From Gemmatimonadota bacterium (GTDB taxonomy: Bacteria > Gemmatimonadota > Gemmatimonadetes > Longimicrobiales > Gaopeijiaceae), in the NCBI GenBank assembly GCA_030428885.1, contig JAUIEJ010000010.1:186001-250000 (forward strand): 64,000 bases of DNA, read 5' to 3'. The position numbers and the translations under genes were made by a program. How positions within the stretch are numbered: position 1 is the first letter of the stretch; each line of letters opens with the position of its first letter. The notes under the pieces were generated by a model. That model was not told the origin of the DNA. It worked only from the letters and a program-made list of their open reading frames with translations, and searched no databases. Shown piece by piece: positions 28,239-38,129 of this stretch.

Positions 28239-30405
28239 CGCCCCGCGGCACCGAGCCGGAGCCGCCCGGCGTCTCAGGGTCCTCCTCGGGGCCCTGGCCG
28301 TCGCCCTCGCGGCGACGGGCGCGTCGGCCCAGGCGCCCCTCTTCCTCATCGACGGCGACACCCGGGTGTCGTCCGTCGACCTGCGGTTCGCCGAGACCCG
28401 CACGCTGGACGCCGCCGCGATCCGGCAGCGTCTCGCCCTGCGGGGGCCGAGTTTCGCCGACCGACTCAAGGGCGTCCTGGACGTGCTTCCCTTCGTGGGA
28501 TCGCCGCGGCCCCAGCCCTTCGTGGCGCTGGAGGTCGCCCGGGATGCGGCCCGCATCGAACGCTACTACCGGGAGAACGGCTTCCTGGACCCCGACGTGG
28601 AGTACGAGGTGCGCCTCGACACGGCGAGCAACGCCGTGGACGTCACCTACCGGATCCACGAGGGGCTGCCCATTCGCCTCGATACCCTGGTGGTGACCCC
28701 CCTGGACGGCGCGGCCCCCCTGGACTCGACCCTGGTGGCGCCCTGGCGTTCGTTCGTGGACGGTCTTCGGCGGGAACACGGGATCCGCCTGGGTGAGGTG
28801 GATCGGGTGCGGGTGCGCTCCCAGCCCCTGGATTGGCTCCGGACCCGGGGGTACGCCTTCGCCCGGGTCCGGGACACGGTGGCGGTGGACTCCACCTCGG
28901 CCTCGGCCCGCCTGGAGATTCGCTACGACCCCGGTCCCCGGGCTCGGGTGGACTCCATCGCCGTGGAGGGCCGGGGGGCCCTGAGCTATCGCACGGTGCT
29001 CCGGGAGATTCCCCTCCATCGGGGGGATTGGTTCAACGCCGGACGCATGGCCGAAGGGCAGCGCCAGGTGTTCGGCCTCGACCTGGTGCGCCTCGCCCTC
29101 TTCGACGTGGATCCGGATCAGCCCCGGGACTCCACCGTCACGCTGCGCATGCGCCTCCAGGAAGGGAGTCGGCGGGCCGTGGGTGGAGAGGTCGGATACG
29201 CCACGGAACGGGGCGCCGTCGCCGAGGCCCGGTGGGAGCATCGGGACTTCCTGGGGGGGGCCCGGACCTTCACCGTCTCCGGGGTGGCCAACACGGGGTG
29301 GCTCGCCGCCACCGACGAGGTCGACCGCCGCTTCGGCACGTCGGTGTCGTTGCGCCAGCCCTGGATCCTCGACCACCGCCTGTCGGGCACGGTACGCCCC
29401 TTCGCCGAATACCGGGACGACACCCGGGACGAGTCCCGGAGCTTCGGGACCGACCTCTCCCTCCTCTTCGAGCGGGGCTCCCTGGACCGGGCCTCCCTGA
29501 CCTACACGATCTCCACCCGGCAGATCATCGACGCCCCCACCCTCACGGCCCGGGGCGACACCCCCGACACGCTGCTGCTGTCGGCCCTGCCGGTGGACGT
29601 GGGGGACGTGCGCACGAGCCGCCTGGGCCTGGACCTGGTCTACGGCGAGGTGGACGATCCCCTGGGCCCGCGTCGGGGATACGTCGTCCGGGCGGGCACC
29701 GAGGTGGCGGGGCCCGACGCCCTGTCCAACGTCCAGTACTCCCGGATCGAGGGCAGCCTCACCGGCTTCTGGCCCGTCAATCGTTCGCTGGGGGTCGTGG
29801 CCCGCGTCTCCGGCGGCCGCCTCTTTCCCCGGGGGGAGAGCGTGCCCCGGGACGTCGACGACATCCTGCCCCAACTGCTCCGGCTCCGGGACGCCGTGTT
29901 CACGGCGGGGGGCACCGGCGACGTGCGGGGGTGGGGCGCCGGGCTCCTGGGACCCAAGGTGCCCGATCTCCGTCTCGTGGAGCAGGGGGACTCGGTGGTG
30001 GCCTCGGCCGATCGGTGGCTCGTGCTCACCGGCCTCGCCCGGTTCACGGCCTCCGTGGAGCTCCGCTTGCCCTTCCCCCTCCTGGGTCCGAACCACGGCA
30101 CCCACCTCTTCCTCGACGGGGGGCGGGTGTGGAACCCCGATTCCCGCTTCCGGGACCTGGCCCTGCCCCGGGACCCTCTCGACCAGGAGCGCATGTTCTT
30201 CGGCACGGGGGCCGGCGTCGAGTTCGGCACCCTGGTGGGTCCGCTGCGCATCGACGTGGGCTACAAGCTCAACCCCTCGCCCCTGGATCTCCGGGATCCC
30301 GACGCCGTGGCCCGGGCCCTGGTGGCCGGCGAGCCCATCGCGTCGGTTCCCACGGGATCGCTGGCCCGCTGGCATCTCCACATCGCCATCGGACGGGTCT
30401 ACTGA
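28228..30405 (+). CDS. tamA: TamA-like Omp85 outer-membrane protein
   Basis: The 725-residue protein has a signal peptide ending ATGASAQ, three POTRA-like beta-alpha modules (residues about 35-320, each with a YYRENGFLDPDVEYEV or LRTRGYAFARV pattern) and a C-terminal Omp85/BamA beta-barrel (residues about 330-725) with the family motifs YRDDTRDESRSF, GGTGDVRGWG and GTGAGVEFGTLVGPLRIDVGYKLN. The motif VRGWG is the lid-lock-like signature of the barrel. It partners TamB for insertion or export of outer-membrane proteins. The gene begins inside the end of tamB and ends in a TGATG overlap with the yihY-like gene, so the three form a coupled operon. Confidence 0.9.
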   Translation: MRTDAPRHRAGAARRLRVLLGALAVALAATGASAQAPLFLIDGDTRVSSVDLRFAETRTLDAAAIRQRLALRGPSFADRLKGVLDVLPFVGSPRPQPFVALEVARDAARIERYYRENGFLDPDVEYEVRLDTASNAVDVTYRIHEGLPIRLDTLVVTPLDGAAPLDSTLVAPWRSFVDGLRREHGIRLGEVDRVRVRSQPLDWLRTRGYAFARVRDTVAVDSTSASARLEIRYDPGPRARVDSIAVEGRGALSYRTVLREIPLHRGDWFNAGRMAEGQRQVFGLDLVRLALFDVDPDQPRDSTVTLRMRLQEGSRRAVGGEVGYATERGAVAEARWEHRDFLGGARTFTVSGVANTGWLAATDEVDRRFGTSVSLRQPWILDHRLSGTVRPFAEYRDDTRDESRSFGTDLSLLFERGSLDRASLTYTISTRQIIDAPTLTARGDTPDTLLLSALPVDVGDVRTSRLGLDLVYGEVDDPLGPRRGYVVRAGTEVAGPDALSNVQYSRIEGSLTGFWPVNRSLGVVARVSGGRLFPRGESVPRDVDDILPQLLRLRDAVFTAGGTGDVRGWGAGLLGPKVPDLRLVEQGDSVVASADRWLVLTGLARFTASVELRLPFPLLGPNHGTHLFLDGGRVWNPDSRFRDLALPRDPLDQERMFFGTGAGVEFGTLVGPLRIDVGYKLNPSPLDLRDPDAVARALVAGEPIASVPTGSLARWHLHIAIGRVY

Positions 30406-31310
30406 TGGGCCCCCGGGAGGTGGGTCGGCTCGCCCTCCGGACCGTGAGGCGCTTCGACGCCCAGGGCGGCATGCGCCACGGCGCGGCCCTGGCGTTCTAC
30501 GCGACCCTCTCCCTGGCGCCCCTGGCGCTCCTGGCCGTCTCCGCGATGTCCATGCTGCCCCGCACCGGCGACACCGGGCAGCTCATCGCCGACCGCCTGA
30601 CCCTCCTGGTGGGCGACTCGGGCACCGACCTGGTGCGTTCGGTGGTGGAGCAGGCCCCGGACCGGGGGGGAGGCGTCTGGGGCGTCCTGGGGAGTCTGGG
30701 GCTGCTGGCGTTCAGCGGCTCGGTGCTCTTCGTGAACATCCAGGCGATCCTGGACGACATCTGGGAGGTTCGACCGCGGGATCGCGGCGTCGTGAGGGGG
30801 TTCCTGCGCAACCGTCTCACGGCCCTGGTCATGATGGGGGCCACCGGCCTGATCCTCCTGGGGTCCACGCTTCTCGGGGCGTCCGTGGCCTGGCTCGGCC
30901 CCCGGGTCGAGATGGTGGTCCCGGTGGCCGCCGAACTGGTGGGGGTCGTGGAACTGGCCGTGTCGTTCGTGCTCCTCACCGGCCTCTGCGCAGCCACGTA
31001 CCGGATCCTGCCCGCCGTGGACATCGCCTGGCGGGACGTCCTGCTGGGGGCGGGCCTCACGGCAGTCCTCTTCCTCTTGGGGCGCTCGGCCATCGGCTGG
31101 TACCTGGGCCGCGCCGCCACGGCGTCGAACTTCGGCGCCGCCGGCTCCCTCATGGTGTTCCTCATGTGGGTCTACTACTCCGCCCAGATCTTCCTCCTGG
31201 GGGCCGAGTTCACCCAGGTCCAGGCGGAGGCCCGGGGGGCGCCGCTCCGTCCGGAGCCGGGAGCCCATCGGGTGGAGCGCACCACCGTGGGGGAGTCCCG
31301 GGGGAGCTGA
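30405..31310 (+). CDS. YihY/BrkB-family inner-membrane protein
   Basis: The 301-residue protein has six hydrophobic helices and YihY/virulence factor BrkB signatures: GAALAFYATLSLAPLALL near the start, an AILDDIWEV motif, and YRILPAVDIAWRDVLLGA followed by SNFGAAGSLMVFLMWVYYSAQIFLLGAEFTQV. The family was once called ribonuclease BN but is not a nuclease; recent structural views place it with membrane lipid or envelope transport. ATG 30405 overlaps the tamA stop (TGATG), so it belongs to the tamBA operon, which fits an envelope role. The exact substrate is unknown. Confidence 0.9.
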   Translation: MGPREVGRLALRTVRRFDAQGGMRHGAALAFYATLSLAPLALLAVSAMSMLPRTGDTGQLIADRLTLLVGDSGTDLVRSVVEQAPDRGGGVWGVLGSLGLLAFSGSVLFVNIQAILDDIWEVRPRDRGVVRGFLRNRLTALVMMGATGLILLGSTLLGASVAWLGPRVEMVVPVAAELVGVVELAVSFVLLTGLCAATYRILPAVDIAWRDVLLGAGLTAVLFLLGRSAIGWYLGRAATASNFGAAGSLMVFLMWVYYSAQIFLLGAEFTQVQAEARGAPLRPEPGAHRVERTTVGESRGS

Positions 31311-31313
31311 GGG

Positions 31314-32648
31314 TCAGGCCGCCCCCGATTCCCCGGGCTCGTCCACGGACTCGTCGGAGAGCGGCGCGTCGCCGCTCCGGGCCCGGTAGAGCATGTCCTC
31401 TTCGATGAGGTAGTAGAACTGCTCCCGGAACTCGTCCAGCGACACGCCCGCGGTGGACGCGAACTTGGCCAGCTCGTGGGGGTCGGCGAAGTCGTCCCGG
31501 GTGAGGCGCAGCATGTAGCTCCGGGCGATCTCGAACGACTCGGCCCCCACGTCCACCATGCGCACCTTGGTGCGGTTCGTCACCGGATCGAAGATCTCGG
31601 CGAAGCGCAGGGGCACGAAGTGGCCGTTCTGGATCGAGACCATGGCGCCGTTGCCTCCGTCCAGCAGGAACTTGGCGGCGATGTAGCCCAGGTCCCGGGT
31701 GTACTCCATGTCGAAGGGAATCGGGTCGGCGCAGCGCAGCTCGTAGCCGATGTTCTTGGCGATGATGGTGGGCTTGATGCCGTAGGCCTTGAGGCGATCC
31801 TGGACCGCCATCTTCACGATCTCGCCGAAGGTCACCTCGGCGAGTCGGATGTTGCCGTGGGCGTCCCGCTCCACCTGCTCCAGGATCTCCAGGTCCTGGG
31901 GCGCCGTGTGCTCCAGGAGCCCCTCGGCCAGAATGGCCACGCCGTCGGTGCGCCCCTGGCTCAACCGCTTGATGATGGCGCCGGCCAGGATGTCCACCAC
32001 CTGGCGCAGCCGGATCACGTCGTTGGGGAACTCCTCGGGGATCAGCGTCAGGGTCGCCCCCGCCGCCTTGCCGATTCCCAGGGCCAGGTGCCCGGCCTTT
32101 CGTCCCATGGAGACGATGAAATACCACCGGGAGGTGGTGAGGGCGTCGACCATGAGGTTTTCGACCATCTCCACGCCCAGGTGCCGGGCCGTGTTGTAGC
32201 CGAACGTCGGGATCCCGTGGGGGAGAGCCAGATCGTTGTCGATGGTCTTGGGCACGTGGGCGACCCGGATCCGTCCGTCGGCCTTCTGCTCCACCCGAAG
32301 CGCGCTGTAGGCCGTGTCGTCGCCCCCGATGGTGATGAGCTTGTCGACGTTGAGGCGAAGCAGCGAGGTCACCGTGTTCTCGAGGTGCTCCTCGTTCTTC
32401 GTCGGGTTGTCCCGGGCGATACCGATGAACGACCCCCCCCGGAAGTGGATGCGGCTGACGTTGTCGATGGTCAGCGGCTCCACCTTCGACACGTCGCCCC
32501 GCATGATCCACTTGAAGCCGTCCCGGACCCCCACCACCTCCACCCCCTCGGTGGCGGCCCGGATGGTGGCGGCGGCGATGACGCTGTTGATCCCCGGGGC
32601 CGGTCCCCCGGCCACGAGGATCGCGAGCTTCTTCGGCGACTTGCTCAT
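31314..32648 (-). CDS. pfp: Pyrophosphate-dependent 6-phosphofructokinase
   Basis: The 444-residue enzyme interconverts fructose 6-phosphate and fructose 1,6-bisphosphate using pyrophosphate. The second aspartate of GGDDT (instead of GGDGS of ATP enzymes) and the PKTIDND motif, with lysine before TIDND, are known determinants of PPi use. Other family motifs: [33 protein letters not shown] and [15 protein letters not shown]. The start overlaps the stop of fbaB by four bases (ATGA), so aldolase and PFK are translationally coupled. Because the PPi reaction is reversible, the pair can serve glycolysis and gluconeogenesis. Confidence 0.93.
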   Translation of the reverse strand: MSKSPKKLAILVAGGPAPGINSVIAAATIRAATEGVEVVGVRDGFKWIMRGDVSKVEPLTIDNVSRIHFRGGSFIGIARDNPTKNEEHLENTVTSLLRLNVDKLITIGGDDTAYSALRVEQKADGRIRVAHVPKTIDNDLALPHGIPTFGYNTARHLGVEMVENLMVDALTTSRWYFIVSMGRKAGHLALGIGKAAGATLTLIPEEFPNDVIRLRQVVDILAGAIIKRLSQGRTDGVAILAEGLLEHTAPQDLEILEQVERDAHGNIRLAEVTFGEIVKMAVQDRLKAYGIKPTIIAKNIGYELRCADPIPFDMEYTRDLGYIAAKFLLDGGNGAMVSIQNGHFVPLRFAEIFDPVTNRTKVRMVDVGAESFEIARSYMLRLTRDDFADPHELAKFASTAGVSLDEFREQFYYLIEEDMLYRARSGDAPLSDESVDEPGESGAA

Positions 32649-33721
32649 GCGATGTCGACGGAGGCGTCGAGATACACGTCCTGGATGGCGTGGAGGATCT
32701 CCACCCCTTCGTCCATGGGGCGCTGGAACGCCTTCCGCCCGGAAATCAGCCCCTGGCCGCCCGCCCGCTTGTTGATGACCGCGGTTTTCACGGCCTGCTG
32801 CAGGTCGTTCGTGCCCGAGGCGCCCCCGGAGTTGATCAGGCCGCAGCGCCCCATGTAGCAGTTCGCCACCTGGTACCGGGTCAGGTCGATGGGGTGGTCC
32901 GTGGCCAGCTCCGAATACATGCGCTCATCGTACTTTCCGAAGCTCCCGTCCTTGTTCAGGGCCGGATAGCCGCCGTTGGACGTGGGCTGCTTCTGCTTGA
33001 TGATGTCGGCTTCGATGGTGACGCCGAGGTGGTTGGCCTGACCGGTGAGGTCGGCCGACGCCTCGTGGTTCACCCCGTCGACCTTGAAGGCCGAATTCCG
33101 CACGTAGCACCAGAGGATCGTCACCATGCCCAGCTCGTGGGCCAGGGCGAAGGCCTCCGAGACCTCCTGGATCTGCCGGGACGACTCCTCGGAGCCGAAA
33201 TAGATCGTGGCCCCGACCCCGACGCACCCCATCTCCCACGCGTGCTGCACCTGGGCGAAGGGGATCTGGTCGTACTGGTTGGGATACGACAGCAGCTCGT
33301 TGTGGTTGAACTTCAGGATGAACGGGATCCGGTGGGCGTACTTCCGGGCCACCGCCCCGAGCACCCCGTAGGTCGACGCCACCCCGTTGCATCCGCCCTC
33401 CATGGCCAGACGCACGATGTTCTCGGGGTCGAAATACACCGGGTTGGGGGCGAACGACGCCCCGGCGGAGTGCTCGATTCCCTGGTCCACGGGCAGGATC
33501 GACACGTAACCCGTACCCCCGAGGCGTCCATGCCCGTACAGGGACTGCATGGACCGGAGGACCCGGGGGGACCGGTCGGAGGCCGCCCACACCCGGTCCA
33601 CGAAGTCGGACCCGGGAAGGTGGAGCGAGTCCTTCGGGATCGCCGTGGACCGATGGTTCAGAAGGGAATCCGCTTCGTCACCGAGGATGTCGGCGATTCG
33701 AGTGGTGGAATCGGTGCTCAC
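32645..33721 (-). CDS. fbaB: Class I fructose-bisphosphate aldolase, DhnA/FbaB type
   Basis: The 358-residue enzyme is closely similar along its whole length to the DhnA/FbaB family: [72 protein letters not shown] and [15 protein letters not shown]. Lysine in the DIIKQK segment is the probable Schiff-base residue (family knowledge, not tested here). It splits fructose 1,6-bisphosphate into dihydroxyacetone phosphate and glyceraldehyde 3-phosphate. The gene overlaps pfp by four bases, giving a two-gene glycolytic operon on the minus strand. A role in archaeal-type aromatic synthesis is unlikely given the neighbour. Confidence 0.95.
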   Translation of the reverse strand: MSTDSTTRIADILGDEADSLLNHRSTAIPKDSLHLPGSDFVDRVWAASDRSPRVLRSMQSLYGHGRLGGTGYVSILPVDQGIEHSAGASFAPNPVYFDPENIVRLAMEGGCNGVASTYGVLGAVARKYAHRIPFILKFNHNELLSYPNQYDQIPFAQVQHAWEMGCVGVGATIYFGSEESSRQIQEVSEAFALAHELGMVTILWCYVRNSAFKVDGVNHEASADLTGQANHLGVTIEADIIKQKQPTSNGGYPALNKDGSFGKYDERMYSELATDHPIDLTRYQVANCYMGRCGLINSGGASGTNDLQQAVKTAVINKRAGGQGLISGRKAFQRPMDEGVEILHAIQDVYLDASVDIA

Positions 33722-33811
33722 CGGGAAAACCTCTGCGCTCGTGGTTGATCCTGCTCCGGCGCCGAACTCGATTCGACGCCCGTTCGACCGTACACCATCG
33801 GCCCGCCGGGG

Positions 33812-34597
33812 TCAACGCGCCCGGGGCCGGATCCGGATGTTGCGGAACTGGACCGGGTGGCTCTCGCTCTGCACGGCAATCCACCCCCGGTCGAGGCGGG
33901 TCCCGTCGACCTTCGCTTCGGGGGGGAATCCGCTCACCACGCCGCCTCCCACCACCGGGGCCTCGTAGGCGATGACGGTGTCCCCCTGAACGAGGTGGAC
34001 GATGCGGTCGCCACCCCGGACCACCAGTTCCACCGTGACCCATTCGTGACCCGGAAACGTCGGCGAGTCCGACTCGATGCAATGGGCCTCCACCAGGGCC
34101 CCGTTCATCTCCACGTGGGTGCCGGGGGTGCAGAGGTTGGCGGTGGGGCGGTGTCCCGACCCGTCGTCGGCCAGGAACTGTGCCTCCAGGGAGATGGGAA
34201 AGTCCTGATCCAGTCCCATGGTCTCCGGAGATTGGGCGTGGAGCATGACTCCGCTGTTGAGCAGCGCCCACCCCGGTCCGCCCGGGGCCTGTTCCCCCAC
34301 GAAGCGGTAATCGAGCTGGAGGTCGTAGTCGGTGTACGGCACCTCGTGGAAGAGGTGGCCGAACCGCTCGTCGAAGCCGTCGTACCCCTCGTATCCCACG
34401 GTCAGGAGCCCGTCTTCCACCCGGAACGTGCCGTAGGGATCGTCGCCCACGGGGTGCCCACGGATCTTCACGGTCCATCCGTCCAGGGACCGACCGTCGA
34501 AGAGGGATTGCCATTCCTGGCCCTGGAGCGCCGCCGGGACGGCCAACACCCCGAGAAGCCACACGCCTGCGCGAACCGGATTCATGACCGACAACAT
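33812..34597 (-). CDS. Secreted DUF1080 (3-keto-disaccharide hydrolase-like) protein
   Basis: The 261-residue protein has a signal peptide (start near MNPVRAGVWLLGVLAVPAALQGQ) and one DUF1080 domain, a concanavalin-like beta-jellyroll: WQSLFDGRSLDGWTVK at the start, YTDYDLQLDYRF in the first sheet, NSGVMLHAQ, and RGWIAVQSESHPVQFRNIRIR at the end. Members are known as 3-keto-glycoside hydrolases in Bacteroidetes and Planctomycetes. The active residues cannot be fixed from this sequence alone. Either ATG (34597 or the one four codons on) could be used. It lies 51 bases downstream of a GNAT gene on the same strand. Confidence 0.87.
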   Translation of the reverse strand: MLSVMNPVRAGVWLLGVLAVPAALQGQEWQSLFDGRSLDGWTVKIRGHPVGDDPYGTFRVEDGLLTVGYEGYDGFDERFGHLFHEVPYTDYDLQLDYRFVGEQAPGGPGWALLNSGVMLHAQSPETMGLDQDFPISLEAQFLADDGSGHRPTANLCTPGTHVEMNGALVEAHCIESDSPTFPGHEWVTVELVVRGGDRIVHLVQGDTVIAYEAPVVGGGVVSGFPPEAKVDGTRLDRGWIAVQSESHPVQFRNIRIRPRAR

Positions 34598-34648
34598 GGG
34601 ACTCCGGACCCGGCGAGGCCACGGACCCGGCCTTTCGCCACCTCTCGG

Positions 34649-35185
34649 TCAGGTCACCGACGAACGGTCGCGCACGTAGCGCACCACCGGCACGCCGTCT
34701 TCCTCCGATTCCCCGTCGAACCGGAATCCCGTCTTGTGGAGGACGCCGATGGAGGGCACGAGATGGGCCAGGGTGTGGGCCTCCACCCGGTCCACGTCGG
34801 GGGTGCCGAAGGCGTGGTCCACCAGACCCAGCACCGCCTCCGTGGCCAGGCCCCGCCGTTGATACGAGGGCACGATGCTGTACCCCACCTCGACGAGGCC
34901 GTCGGCCGGGGGGCCCTTGAATCCCGCCACGCCCACGGCTTCGGGCCCGCCAAGGTCCGACTCCCGCACCACCACGTAGCGCATGCCCCACGCCTCGAAC
35001 CGGGGATCGGCCCGGACCTGGTCCAGCGACCACTCCAGGGTGTCGGCGTCGTAGAGGGGAGGTGGCCACTCCGGCCCGACCCGCGCCCCCAGCATCCGCC
35101 CGAGATCGTCGGGTCCGCTCATCTCGGCCATGAGGAGGGGCGCCGTGGCCGGAACGAGATCGAGACGGGGGGTGGCGAGGGTCAT
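34649..35185 (-). CDS. GNAT-family N-acetyltransferase
   Basis: The 178-residue protein is a RimJ/RimL-type GNAT: TPRLDLVPATAPL at the N-terminus, YVVVRESDLGGPEAVGVAGFKG, EVGYSIVPSYQRRGLATEAVLGLVDHAF (acetyl-CoA binding motif A, Q/R-x-x-G-x-A), and VEAHTLAHLVPSIGVLHKTGFRF. It transfers an acetyl group from acetyl-CoA to an amine, target unknown. The ATG at 35185 overlaps the TGA of the upstream SnoaL-like gene (ATGA), so the two are coupled; the longer track ORF to 35794 is antisense read-through. Confidence 0.88.
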   Translation of the reverse strand: MTLATPRLDLVPATAPLLMAEMSGPDDLGRMLGARVGPEWPPPLYDADTLEWSLDQVRADPRFEAWGMRYVVVRESDLGGPEAVGVAGFKGPPADGLVEVGYSIVPSYQRRGLATEAVLGLVDHAFGTPDVDRVEAHTLAHLVPSIGVLHKTGFRFDGESEEDGVPVVRYVRDRSSVT

Positions 35186-35715
35186 CCGGGCCGGTGCCAC
35201 ATGTCGATTTCGATGCGCCATCGACCGTCGGCGCCCCGCCGCCAGACCACGAGGTAGCGCTCCTCGGCCCGGGAGGGCTCGCCTCCGCCGATTCGCCACG
35301 TGTTGCTCCACGTTCCCAGATCCACGGCCCGGTCTCCGTCGATGCGAAGCTCCGACGACGTCATGGCGTGGGCCTCGTTGACCCGGCGAGGGCCCGGGGC
35401 GAAGTAGCGCACGATGGCGTCCCGCCCCCGAACCTCGCCCCCGGGGGGCAGAAGCACCGCGTCGTCGGTGTAGAGATCCCGGATGGAGGCCGTGTCCCCC
35501 GCGACGTAGGCCGCCGAGAAGGCCCGACTGGCTTCGGTGATGGCCTGGCGGTCGGCCTCCTCCGACGCCCCCGCGCCGGCGCTTCCGGTGCCCGGGTCCT
35601 GGGCGCCCGATCCACAGGCCGCGACACACAACCACACCGTCGCGGCCACCGTTCCCCGCCGTCCCCACCCGTTTCGCCCCGTCACGCGTCCCCCCCTGCT
35701 GAAATCGGTCGCCAT
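35182..35715 (-). CDS. SnoaL-like/DUF4440 lipoprotein
   Basis: A lipobox (LCVAACGSG, cysteine near residue 34) precedes a SnoaL/NTF2-like domain with the family pattern ADRQAITEASRAFSAAYVAGDTASIRDLYTDDAVLLPPGG and RWRIEIDMWHRPG. The alpha+beta cone fold often serves as an enzyme or binding domain in small-molecule metabolism; here, being lipid-anchored, it is likely a periplasmic protein of unknown ligand. It overlaps the GNAT gene by ATGA. Which of the first methionines is used is uncertain, but the signal is clear. Confidence 0.8.
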   Translation of the reverse strand: MATDFSRGGRVTGRNGWGRRGTVAATVWLCVAACGSGAQDPGTGSAGAGASEEADRQAITEASRAFSAAYVAGDTASIRDLYTDDAVLLPPGGEVRGRDAIVRYFAPGPRRVNEAHAMTSSELRIDGDRAVDLGTWSNTWRIGGGEPSRAEERYLVVWRRGADGRWRIEIDMWHRPG

Positions 35716-35857
35716 CGTCTCGGGCCAAGGTTCGGCGCCGTCCGCCGACGGGCAAGGGGGACTTCCCTACGAGCGGTCGCGGGTCGCGCCCCACCGCTCA
35801 GGGCGGTCGCCCGGGGCATCTTTCGAGTCAGGCCCTCCTTTTCGTCCGGAGGTTCGT

Positions 35858-38119
35858 ATGGTCGAGATCCGGATCCACGGCCGGGGCGGCCAGGGCGGCG
35901 TCACCCTGGCCAAGCTGGTGGCGGCGTCCCGATTCCTGCAGGGGCGGTCCGTCCAGGCGTTCGGCCTCTATGCCGCCGAACGTTCGGGGGCCCCCGTCCA
36001 GGCGTTCTGCCGCTTCGACGACGCCCCCATCACCAACCGGAACCTGATCTACGAGCCCGACCACGTGATCGTGCTCGATCCCACCCTGGTGGGCCCCACC
36101 ATCGCGGCCGGCCTCCGACCCGGCGGGTGGATCCTCCTCAACACCGAAGACCCCCCGGACGCCTTCGGCGACCGGTTTCCCCACAACCGCATCGCCACGG
36201 TCGACGCCACGGCGGTGGCCCGGGGCCACGGCCTCGGGACCCGGTCGGTACCCATCGTGAACACGGCCCTCGCGGGGGCCGTGGGCCGCATGCTGGGCTT
36301 CCCCCTGAACGACATGCTGGCGGCCGTGGAGCACCTGGGCTTCGGGGGCGCGAATCTCCACGCCGCGCGCGACGCCTTCGACGCCGTGCGGACGCGGGAC
36401 GCACCCTGGGACCCCACCCCCCTGGACACGCCCGCCCCGGGCCCGGGCTTCGGGGGCGTGGGCCGGACGCCCGGGTTCGTGGAGGGCGCCGGCGGAGAAC
36501 GGCCCCGGATCGAGACGGGGCGGTGGGCATCGGAGCAGCCCCGGCGACAGCAGTTCGTGCCGCCGTGCAACCACGTCTGCCCCGCCGGCAACGACGTCCA
36601 GGGCTTTCTCCACGCCCTGGCCGACGAACGCATCGACGACGCCCTGGAGATCCTCCTCCGCACGACCCCCTTCCCCTCGGTGTGCGGTCGGGTCTGCCCC
36701 GCCCCGTGCATGGCGTCGTGCAACCGACGCGATCTGGACGGCGCGGTGGACGTCCGGGATCTGGAGCGGCTGGCAGGCGACCGGGGCTCGGCCCGCCTCG
36801 TGCCGGCCGAGGCCCGGGACCGCCACGTGGCCGTGGTGGGGTCGGGTCCGGCGGGACTCGCCGCGGCGTACCACCTGGCCCTCTTCGGATACCGGGTCAC
36901 CATCCTGGAAGCCGACACGGTCCTGGGCGGGCTGCTTCGCACCGGCATTCCCGACTTCCGCCTCCCTCCGGACGTGCTGGACCGGGAGATCGACCGGATC
37001 CTCGCCCTGGGCGTGGAGGTGCGGTTCGGCGGCGCCGTGGACCGGCGACGCCTCTTCGCCGTGGCGCAGGAGTACGACGCGGTTCTGGTGGCCACGGGCC
37101 TCCAGCAGGCCCGCTCCCTCCACCTGGGGGTGGGCGACGACGATGGGGTGGAGCAGGGCATCGCCTTCCTGGATCGCATCAAGCGCGGCCACGGGCCCCA
37201 CCTGGACGGCGAGGCCGTGGTGGTGGTGGGCGGCGGAAACACGGCCATGGACGCCGCCCGCTCGGCCCTGCGCCTGGGCGCGGCGTCGGTGCGGGTGGTC
37301 TACCGCCGCACCCGGGCCGAAATGCCCGCCATCGCCGAAGAGATCGACGAGGCCCTGGATGAGGGGGTGGAGATCGACTTCCTGACCCAGCCGCTGGCGG
37401 TCCGCCGCAGCGCTCAGGCCGACGGCGACGGGGGCCAACCCGAGCTCGTCTGCCGACGCATGGCCCTGGGCGCACCCGACGCATCGGGCCGACGCTCCCC
37501 CGTGGCCGTGCCCGACTCCGAGTTCACCGTCGGATGCCACCGGCTGATCCTGGCCCTGGGCCAGTCCCCGGATCTGGCGGTCTTCCCCGAGGGGACCGAG
37601 GTCCGGGAGGGCGCCGAGCTGCTGGGGATCCTGGAGACTCCGGTCTACGCCGTGGGCGATCTCGCCACCCACGACGGCACGGTGGCCGGGGCCATCGGGA
37701 GCGGGCGCCGGGCGGCGCTCCACGTCCACCAGACCTTCACCGGTCGGGTGGAGGTGGACGGCGACCGGACCCGGGTGCGGTCCGACGTGGACGAATGGCA
37801 CGACGAGGTGATCCGGACCGACGCGCTGCGCGCCCATCTCTTCGAGCGCCAGGCGCCGGCCCACGCACCTACCCTGGGACTCCGGGATCGTCGCACCACC
37901 TTCGACGAGGTCCACGGCGGCCTGGCCGATGCGGCCGATGCCCGTCGGTGCCTGTCGTGCGGCGTGTGCAACGAATGTGACCTGTGCGTGACCTACTGCC
38001 CCGAGGGCGTCCTCAAGCGTGTGGGCCACGATCTCGTCTTCGACTACGCCCACTGCAAGGGCTGCGGGATCTGCGTCACCGAGTGCCCCCGCAACGTCGT
38101 CTTCATGAACCACCTGTAG
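35858..38119 (+). CDS. Fused 2-oxoacid oxidoreductase gamma subunit, GltD-like flavoprotein and 4Fe-4S ferredoxin
   Basis: The 753-residue protein joins three modules normally on separate chains. Residues 1-190 are a POR gamma domain (IRIHGRGGQGGVTLAKLVA). Residues about 225-640 are a GltD/DPYD-type NAD(P)H-dependent flavoprotein: cysteine-rich lead (PCNHVCPAGND, SVCGRVCPAPCMASC), FAD motif VGSGPAGLAAAYHL and NAD(P) motif VVGGGNTAMDAARS. Residues about 695-753 are a two-cluster ferredoxin (CLSCGVCNECDLCVTYC; CKGCGICVTECP). I chose ATG 35858, with CCGGAGG five bases upstream. It is the first gene of a coupled gamma-alpha-beta operon. The flavoprotein suggests the enzyme exchanges electrons directly with NAD(P)H as well as ferredoxin. 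Confidence 0.9.
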   Translation: MVEIRIHGRGGQGGVTLAKLVAASRFLQGRSVQAFGLYAAERSGAPVQAFCRFDDAPITNRNLIYEPDHVIVLDPTLVGPTIAAGLRPGGWILLNTEDPPDAFGDRFPHNRIATVDATAVARGHGLGTRSVPIVNTALAGAVGRMLGFPLNDMLAAVEHLGFGGANLHAARDAFDAVRTRDAPWDPTPLDTPAPGPGFGGVGRTPGFVEGAGGERPRIETGRWASEQPRRQQFVPPCNHVCPAGNDVQGFLHALADERIDDALEILLRTTPFPSVCGRVCPAPCMASCNRRDLDGAVDVRDLERLAGDRGSARLVPAEARDRHVAVVGSGPAGLAAAYHLALFGYRVTILEADTVLGGLLRTGIPDFRLPPDVLDREIDRILALGVEVRFGGAVDRRRLFAVAQEYDAVLVATGLQQARSLHLGVGDDDGVEQGIAFLDRIKRGHGPHLDGEAVVVVGGGNTAMDAARSALRLGAASVRVVYRRTRAEMPAIAEEIDEALDEGVEIDFLTQPLAVRRSAQADGDGGQPELVCRRMALGAPDASGRRSPVAVPDSEFTVGCHRLILALGQSPDLAVFPEGTEVREGAELLGILETPVYAVGDLATHDGTVAGAIGSGRRAALHVHQTFTGRVEVDGDRTRVRSDVDEWHDEVIRTDALRAHLFERQAPAHAPTLGLRDRRTTFDEVHGGLADAADARRCLSCGVCNECDLCVTYCPEGVLKRVGHDLVFDYAHCKGCGICVTECPRNVVFMNHL

Positions 38120-38129
38120 GAGGGGGCCC

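Noticed and set aside
23633-28696. 1687-residue plus-strand ORF overlapping tamB and tamA
   Set aside because: Shadow of the true frame: arginine/proline/glycine-rich with no domain; the real genes at 23016 and 28228 have family motifs throughout.
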